Assembly (NCBI GenBank): GCA_963545565.1
Contig: CAUUJV010000011.1
Coordinates: 1-60,400, forward strand
Reading direction: 5' to 3'
From: CAUUJV01 sp963545565
Lineage (GTDB): Bacteria > Actinomycetota > Actinomycetes > Actinomycetales > Bifidobacteriaceae
DNA: 60,400 bases
The first letter of the stretch is position 1, and each line of letters opens with the position of its first letter. Under the pieces are notes generated by a model that had not been told where the DNA came from, did no database searches, and saw nothing but the letters and a program-made list of their open reading frames with translations. Positions 55,917 to 60,400 of the stretch are shown here, one piece after another. Position numbers and translations under genes: made by a program.

Positions 55917-57197
55917 ATGAGCAATGTTCTTGTTATTGGTTCAGGCGGCCGTGAGCACGCAATTGCTTACTCATTATTGCAGGGTGAATCTACAGACCGT
56001 GTATATTGTGCTCCTGGAAATCCTGGCATGATTGAGGATGGAATCACAGTTGTTGAACTTTCCATTAATAATCAGGCTGCACTCATCGACTTCGCGCGGA
56101 ATAATAATATTGATTGGGTATTCGTTGGTCCAGAAAATCCACTGATTGATGGCATTGTTGATGCATTTGCTGAAGCTGGAATCAAGGCATTCGGTCCTAC
56201 TGCCGCAGCTGCTCAGATTGAGGGATCTAAGACTTTTGCAAAAGAGTTGATGGCTCGACACAATATCCCTACTGCTGCTTACGCTTCATTCGATGACGGC
56301 GACGAAGCAAAGGCATATGTTCTTGAGCATGGCGCACCAATCGTTATCAAGGCTGACGGCTTGGCTGCCGGCAAGGGTGTGACCGTTGCTATGGATGTTG
56401 AAACCGCTTTAGCCGCGCTGGATGACATCTTCATTGCAAATCGCTTTGGAGATGCTGGCTCCAACGTTGTTATTGAGGAGTTCCTCGAAGGTCAAGAATT
56501 CTCTCTAATGAGCTTTGTGCGCGGAACAGAATTTTGGGCTATGCCTATTTCTCAAGACCATAAGCGCGCTTACGATGGCGATGAAGGTCCTAATACTGGC
56601 GGAATGGGTGCTTACAGCCCAGTTCCTCAAATCCCACAGTCTGTAGTTGATGAGGCTATCGAGAAGATTGTGCGCCCAACTGTTGAAGCAATGAGCGCAG
56701 AAGGAACTCCATTCACCGGCATTCTTTATGCAGGTTTGATTGCAACTGCAGACGGGCCAAAGGTTATTGAGTTCAATGCTCGCTTTGGAGATCCTGAGAC
56801 TCAGGTGGTTCTTCCCCATTTGACAAGTGACTTGGGTGCGGCAATCTACGCGATTTTGAATGGCGAAACCCCAGAGTTCACATGGGATTCCGACACTGTG
56901 ACTCTCGGCGTTGTTCTAGCATCTAATGGATACCCAAACGCTACTAAAACTGGTGCACGCATCAACACACTCGAATGTGGTGATGACGCTCATGTTTACT
57001 ATGCAGGTGTCGCTTCTCCAGATGTTGATGATGAAGATGGTCGTCTCATCGCTTCTTCCGGCCGCGTGCTCCTAGTAGAAGTTCGAGCAAACAGCATTCC
57101 TGAAGCTCAAGCTGCAGTATATAAGATTCTTGATTCCACTGACACTGAAGGTATGTTCTACCGCCACGATATTGGATTCAAGGCAGTCGGCGAATAG
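55917..57197 (+). CDS. purD: Phosphoribosylamine-glycine ligase
   Basis: It makes GAR from phosphoribosylamine, glycine and ATP. The 426-residue ATP-grasp enzyme has NVLVIGSGGREHAIAYSL at the N-terminus, VIKADGLAAGKGVTVA near 142, EEFLEGQEFSL, and EFNARFGDPETQVVLP near 281. AAGGAATAA precedes the ATG. It is the last gene of the plus-strand purine run. Confidence 0.96.
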   Translation: MSNVLVIGSGGREHAIAYSLLQGESTDRVYCAPGNPGMIEDGITVVELSINNQAALIDFARNNNIDWVFVGPENPLIDGIVDAFAEAGIKAFGPTAAAAQIEGSKTFAKELMARHNIPTAAYASFDDGDEAKAYVLEHGAPIVIKADGLAAGKGVTVAMDVETALAALDDIFIANRFGDAGSNVVIEEFLEGQEFSLMSFVRGTEFWAMPISQDHKRAYDGDEGPNTGGMGAYSPVPQIPQSVVDEAIEKIVRPTVEAMSAEGTPFTGILYAGLIATADGPKVIEFNARFGDPETQVVLPHLTSDLGAAIYAILNGETPEFTWDSDTVTLGVVLASNGYPNATKTGARINTLECGDDAHVYYAGVASPDVDDEDGRLIASSGRVLLVEVRANSIPEAQAAVYKILDSTDTEGMFYRHDIGFKAVGE

Positions 57198-57265
57198 TAG
57201 TTTCAGAGTGCAGTAGTTCTACGCGATATAAACAATAGATACGCAATAAAAGCACCAAAATCCGT

Positions 57266-57300
57266 AGGGCATGCATCTCATCAACGGATACATGCCCTTT
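57266..57300. terminator. Probable bidirectional terminator between purD and the Fur-family gene
   Basis: AGGGCATG (57266-57273) pairs exactly with CATGCCCT (57291-57298) across 17 bases, with short T tracts on the right and ATTTT on the minus side. A competing TCCGT/ACGGA pairing overlaps it. It lies between convergent genes. Confidence 0.55.
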
Positions 57301-57342
57301 GCTGTTTTATTATTTTTTCTTGGCTACTTTACTACGAATTTA

Positions 57343-57759
57343 CTATGCCTTTTGACAATCAGCGCACAAACCAAATACTTCAAGTACATGGCTAGAAATC
57401 TTGAAATTATTGTCTTGCGCGACTTTCTGAATCCATGAAAACTCGTTTGGCTCGATTTCAATGGTCTTACCACAGTTCTCGCATACCATATGATGATGGT
57501 GATGATGCTGATCTGCAGAATCCTCCGCGCATAAGCGATACACCTGCTGACCGTTCAAATGAATACTATCAGTTTTACCATCTTCGGTTAAAGCATTAAG
57601 CTGGCGGTACACAGTTGCTAAGCCGATGTGCTCACCCTGTTGCTCAAGCAGCGTATGAAGCTTCTGAGCAGACACAAAATTAGGTGATTTACGCAACGCC
57701 TCAAGAACGGCGGCCTTTTGAGCTGTTTTACGCGCGTGGATTGCTGATGTGTCTGCCAT
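57343..57759 (-). CDS. Fur-family metal-responsive repressor (Zur-like)
   Basis: This 138-residue regulator has a winged helix in residues 8-75 (KTAQKAAVLEALRKSPNFVSAQKLHTLL; GLATVYRQLNALTEDG). A dimerisation domain follows with six consecutive His at 85-90 and the structural Zn pairs Cys93/Cys96 (CENCG) and Cys132/Cys135 (CADC). The His run and Cys pairs suit Zur or another Zn-sensing member; Fur or PerR cannot be excluded. The ATG at 57759 follows GAGGT; the longer open frame adds 30 unlike residues. It sits alone between the purine genes, and I found no convincing Fur/Zur box. Confidence 0.88.
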   Translation of the reverse strand: MADTSAIHARKTAQKAAVLEALRKSPNFVSAQKLHTLLEQQGEHIGLATVYRQLNALTEDGKTDSIHLNGQQVYRLCAEDSADQHHHHHHMVCENCGKTIEIEPNEFSWIQKVAQDNNFKISSHVLEVFGLCADCQKA

Positions 57760-57922
57760 TCGAAAACCTCTATAACTCCTAATACCCGATACTGACATGC
57801 ATACCTGTGAGAAGCCTATCAAATAAACCCTCAAGAAACATGTGTTCATCTCACGGATAAGAGCCGAACAGAAATCTCACAGGAATCCTATAGAAATTTC
57901 ATAAGCGAAAAGTAAATCTTGC

Positions 57923-59101
57923 TTACTCTCGGCTATCTAAATCATCCCAGCAACCAGTGCGCATTAAAGATTCAACAGTTTTATCGATATCTTCAGTAAG
58001 AACAGTAATATGCCCCATCTTACGATTATGCTTGCTCTCAGCCTTGCCATAATCATGCACATTCCATTCGGGGTGCATAAGGGCTGCCGCCTGAGTTGAT
58101 TCAACATGCTGCCCAAGCACGTTAATCATAACTGCTGAACTCAGAAGCTTTGGCTGTTCCAATGGCCAACCGATAATGCCCCGAATATGCGCATCAAACT
58201 GGTCGAAAGAACATGCCTCAATAGTGTAGTGCCCTGAGTTATGCGGACGAGGGGCAAGCTCATTGACCTTAACATCACCATCTGCACTTACAAAAAGCTC
58301 AATAGCAAGTGTTCCCGAAAGCTTGAATCCTTCGGCTAAACGCAAGGCTAAATCACGAGCTTTCTGCTCAAGCTGAGGGGAGATCTGTGCTGAGGCTAAG
58401 GTTAAGTGCAAAATATTATTGCGATGCTCGTTGCGCACCACCGGAAAAGTCACGTACTGTTTGCCGTTTCCAGAAACCAAAATCGAGGCTTCATAGTCAA
58501 AATCTACGAATCCTTCGTAAATTGCTTCAGGAAAATTATCTTCAGGCCAGATATTCTGAAGGTCTTCACGAGTTCGAATTACAATTTGCCCGTGCCCGTC
58601 GTATCCACCTCTCGTAGTTTTCAAAACTGCTGGGAGGCCAATATTTTCTACGGCTTTTTCGACGTCCTTATGAGAATGGACAGGCGTCCAAGGCGCAGTC
58701 TCAATGCCAAGACTGTTAATAAATGTCTTTTCTGCAATGCGGTCTTGGGTCACTCGCAGCAAATCAGTCCCCTGAGGAATTGCAACAATATCAGCAACTT
58801 CATCAAGAGCATCTGCATCAACGTTTTCAAACTCGTAGGTAAGTACGTCACTTCGCTGAGCTAATTCGTGAATAGCAGTTTTATCATCGTAATCTGCAAT
58901 AATTTGGAAATCACTTACTTGAGCCGTTGGGCAATCAGGAGTAGGGTCAAGAGCTCCTACACGCAACCCCATATATTTTGCAGAAAGAGCCATCATACGA
59001 CCAAGCTGCCCACCGCCAACGATTCCAACGGCTGATCCGCGGCCAAGACGAGAAATAGGGTCTTGCGGAAAATTCCTAGTTGAATCAAATAAGCTTGGCA
59101 T
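57923..59101 (-). CDS. purK: N5-carboxyaminoimidazole ribonucleotide synthetase
   Basis: It carboxylates AIR with bicarbonate and ATP. This ATP-grasp enzyme has GIVGGGQLGRMMALSAKYMGLRV near residue 25, KTTRGGYDGHGQ near 160, EGFVDFDYEASILV and NELAPRPHNSGHYTIEA. The ATG at 59101 has GAGGAG five bases upstream and lies inside the end of purE (17-base overlap), so translation is coupled. The product has 392 residues. Confidence 0.95.
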   Translation of the reverse strand: MPSLFDSTRNFPQDPISRLGRGSAVGIVGGGQLGRMMALSAKYMGLRVGALDPTPDCPTAQVSDFQIIADYDDKTAIHELAQRSDVLTYEFENVDADALDEVADIVAIPQGTDLLRVTQDRIAEKTFINSLGIETAPWTPVHSHKDVEKAVENIGLPAVLKTTRGGYDGHGQIVIRTREDLQNIWPEDNFPEAIYEGFVDFDYEASILVSGNGKQYVTFPVVRNEHRNNILHLTLASAQISPQLEQKARDLALRLAEGFKLSGTLAIELFVSADGDVKVNELAPRPHNSGHYTIEACSFDQFDAHIRGIIGWPLEQPKLLSSAVMINVLGQHVESTQAAALMHPEWNVHDYGKAESKHNRKMGHITVLTEDIDKTVESLMRTGCWDDLDSRE

Positions 59102-59582
59102 TAGACTCCTCAACTAAATCCTTGAGTTCATTACGGTAATCCTGCAAATCTTGCGCAAGACGTTCATCTGTAGTGGAAAGAATGCTGACAGCAAGCAAGC
59201 CCGCATTTGTAGCACCAGATTTACCGATAGCGGTAGTTGCTACAGGAATTCCACCTGGCATCTGGACGATAGAAAGTAAAGAATCCCATCCACTAAGCGC
59301 ATGGGACTGCACAGGTACACCGATTACTGGAAGCGTTGTTTGAGCAGCAATCATACCCGGAAGATGGGCAGCTCCTCCAGCACCAGCAATAATTACACGC
59401 AAACCCTTCTTGCGGGCGCTGTGGGCGAAATCGGCCATAAGCTCCGGTGTACGATGAGCTGAAACCACCTGCTTCATATAAGGAACCTCAAAACGGTCAA
59501 GCATATCGCATGCATGTTTCATGGTTTCCCAGTCACTGGAAGACCCCATAACAACAGCAACAAGCGGATTTTTATCTGCCAT
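59085..59582 (-). CDS. purE: N5-CAIR mutase
   Basis: It converts N5-CAIR to CAIR. The 165-residue class I enzyme has VMGSSSDWETMKHACDMLDRFEVPY at the N-terminus, then SAHRTPELM, IAGAGGAAHLPGM and GVPVQSHALSGWDSLLSIVQMPGGIPVAT. The ATG at 59582 (MADKNPL) has GGAG six bases upstream and is preferred to 59594. It heads a purE-purK unit on the minus strand, facing the rest of the purine genes. The ~200 bases from 59595 to the attachment site hold no gene that I can see. Confidence 0.96.
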   Translation of the reverse strand: MADKNPLVAVVMGSSSDWETMKHACDMLDRFEVPYMKQVVSAHRTPELMADFAHSARKKGLRVIIAGAGGAAHLPGMIAAQTTLPVIGVPVQSHALSGWDSLLSIVQMPGGIPVATTAIGKSGATNAGLLAVSILSTTDERLAQDLQDYRNELKDLVEESNAKLI

Positions 59583-59790
59583 TTCGCACTCCATCCGTGA
59601 GCATTAGCAAGCATGATTTATGTGTTTAAGCATACGCGCGAGCGCCGAAAAGCAAATATGAATAATACTGAGAATATGGAGCGTAAAGGGCATCACTACT
59701 TCAACAATCACACTTTTTCGATCAAACTGTTCGAATAACCGAACGAAGTGATCGCTCACCCACGATTGTTTCTAAACAGCAAAGAGCAAT

Positions 59791-59824
59791 AAAAAAGAAT
59801 CGTGCCCCCGGTGGGACTCGAACC
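59791..59824 (-). other. Attachment site: 3' end of a tRNA gene (probably tRNA-Leu)
   Basis: On the minus strand 59824-59802 reads GGTTCGAGTCCCACCGGGGG then CAC. This is the T loop (TTCGAGT), the 3' half of the T stem and the 3' acceptor strand of a tRNA. The bases on the other side do not complete the T stem, and no D or anticodon arm follows. A six-T tract (59791-59796) stands downstream, as behind a native tRNA gene. This is what remains on one side after an element integrates into a tRNA 3' end. The implied 5' acceptor strand (GCCCCCG) suggests tRNA-Leu, unproven. Confidence 0.75.
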
Positions 59825-59887
59825 AGATTCTCATGATTCTTCTCCTGCTTTGTCTGCATCTGCAGTTCCAGCAGAGCGGGAATCATG

Positions 59888-59932
59888 TTGAAACCTTTGA
59901 GGGATAGCGCCTTAGACGCTATTGAAACCTTT
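59888..59932. repeat. Direct repeats flanking a small palindrome inside the element edge
   Basis: TTGAAACCTTT occurs at 59888-59898 and again at 59922-59932 (period 34). Between them is ATAGCG (59904-59909) with its complement CGCTAT (59917-59922). Spaced short direct repeats near an attachment site are typical of integrase arm-type or excisionase sites; that role is inferred. Confidence 0.55.
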
Positions 59933-60007
59933 ATATATAAGAGACGGATAATAAGCCCGAACTGGGAGAATAGGCGAAGAAGCCTCCCCTGATCTCGTGA
60001 TGATAGG

Positions 60008-60073
60008 TTCCAATTCGGGTGCACTATTCCAGGGATTCCGGGTTTGGTCTTGAATTGGAATCCCTGGAAGGAG
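60008..60073 (+). promoter_or_regulatory. Two mutually exclusive hairpins over the integrase ribosome binding site
   Basis: Hairpin 1 pairs TTCCAATTC (60008-60016) with GAATTGGAA (60052-60060). Hairpin 2 pairs the 13 bases 60027-60039 with 60057-60069 (TTCCAGGGATTCC and its exact complement, 17-base loop). They share 60057-60060 and cannot coexist. Hairpin 2 covers the first bases of AAGGAG (60068-60073), the ribosome binding site of the integrase, so switching between them could expose or hide it. Alternatively these are protein-binding repeats. Confidence 0.55.
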
Positions 60074-60079
60074 ATGTGG

Positions 60080-60400
60080 ATGGAAGCGGATAGGCGCCGC
60101 CGATTCGGCACAGTGATCGCAAGGAAAAGAGCCGATGGAAGCGTAGGTTCCTGGCTCGCTCGCTACGAGTCTCCTTTGGATCCCTCGCGGCGTGTGCAGC
60201 GTTCCTTCAGGACCTCGGAGGATGCGCAGGCCTGGCTTAACGGCGAGGAGATGCTTGTCAATCTGCATCGGCGCGGCATACAGAAATGGGTGCACCCCAC
60301 CGCGCGTTCCCGGCGTGCCCGCGCTTCCCTCATGAAGTTCGACGAGCTGGCCGCGTGGGCCGGTGGCATGAGGATCGGTGAGGTGTGCGCGTTGACGGTG
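60080..60400 (+). CDS. Tyrosine recombinase (phage-type integrase), partial, likely internally deleted
   Basis: An open frame runs from ATG 60080 off the right edge (107 codons seen), with AAGGAG six bases upstream. Residues 1-~92 match the N-terminal arm-binding region of actinobacterial integrases: RRRFGTVIARKRADGS, WLARYESP, RSFRTSEDAQAWLNGEE, and TARSRRARASLMKFDEL. At residues 96-106 it jumps to GMRIGEVCALT, the box I motif that holds the first catalytic Arg. The core-binding domain of about 100 residues that normally separates them is missing, so recombination is doubtful. The DNA is clearly richer in G+C than the rest of the window, consistent with recent arrival from a higher-GC bifidobacterium. 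Confidence 0.8.
   Translation, partial: MEADRRRRFGTVIARKRADGSVGSWLARYESPLDPSRRVQRSFRTSEDAQAWLNGEEMLVNLHRRGIQKWVHPTARSRRARASLMKFDELAAWAGGMRIGEVCALTV

Noticed and set aside
59595..59801. Purine-responsive riboswitch or PurR box upstream of purE
   Set aside because: No recognisable guanine/adenine riboswitch core or inverted PurR-type site was found here or upstream of purT and purL.
1..60400. CRISPR arrays, insertion sequences, rRNA genes
   Set aside because: I found no regularly spaced repeat array, no transposase-like product and no rRNA segment. Sub-12-base repeats and the MFS-tail repeat do not qualify.

Overview
The window looks like a chromosomal segment of a low-GC member of the Bifidobacteriaceae (Gardnerella/Alloscardovia/Scardovia type). 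This rests on gene order and protein character: efp-nusB-carA-carB, nusA-infB-rbfA-truB-ribF, rpsL-rpsG-fusA-tuf and a large purine cluster, all in actinobacterial versions, in DNA that I judge by eye to be AT-leaning (not computed). No species is claimed.

Layout. 1-2030 holds a wrecked pyruvate oxidase gene. 2245-6124 is a gluconate module: gntK, gntP and a short 6-phosphogluconate dehydrogenase on the minus strand, opposite a GntR/FadR-type regulator, with a palindromic operator over the gntK promoter. 6135-12115 is the efp-nusB-carA-carB operon. 12265-14992 has a frameshifted sugar O-acetyltransferase, an orphan membrane protein and a secreted NlpC/P60 hydrolase. 15019-19544 is an unusual nucleoside cluster: a Pfs-like nucleosidase, a divergent S-adenosylhomocysteine hydrolase homologue lacking both catalytic histidines, an MtaD/TrzN-type deaminase and a Cupin_5 protein. 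19574-21031 is a cupin gene opposite a frameshifted LysR gene. 21236-23755 is a polar amino acid ABC importer. 23833-31092 is the nusA-to-ribF operon. 31266-32267 encodes an orphan secreted protein. 32450-36883 is the str operon, and 36884-41037 a MacB-type ABC exporter. 41053-43444 is an AT-rich decayed stretch with two pseudogenes beside tRNA-His. 43550-46858 is a Gfo/Idh/MocA - MFS - SDR set in which the SDR is broken at its 5' end. 47048-59582 carries purT, purC, purL, purF, purM and purD on the plus strand, then a Fur-family regulator, purK and purE on the minus strand.

The right edge (59802-60400) is the junction of an integrated element. The last 23 bases of a tRNA gene (probably tRNA-Leu) remain as an attachment site, followed by direct and inverted repeats and the start of a GC-rich tyrosine recombinase gene that appears to have lost its core-binding domain.

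The most informative features are the nucleoside cluster with altered catalytic residues, the element junction with two mutually exclusive hairpins at the integrase ribosome binding site, and the number of broken genes: pyruvate oxidase, O-acetyltransferase, LysR, SDR, a cell-wall amidase, a small membrane-anchored protein and perhaps the integrase. This suggests a genome shedding regulatory, cell-surface and redox functions while keeping translation, pyrimidine and purine biosynthesis intact. Sequencing error could explain the single homopolymer shifts, but not the multi-lesion genes.
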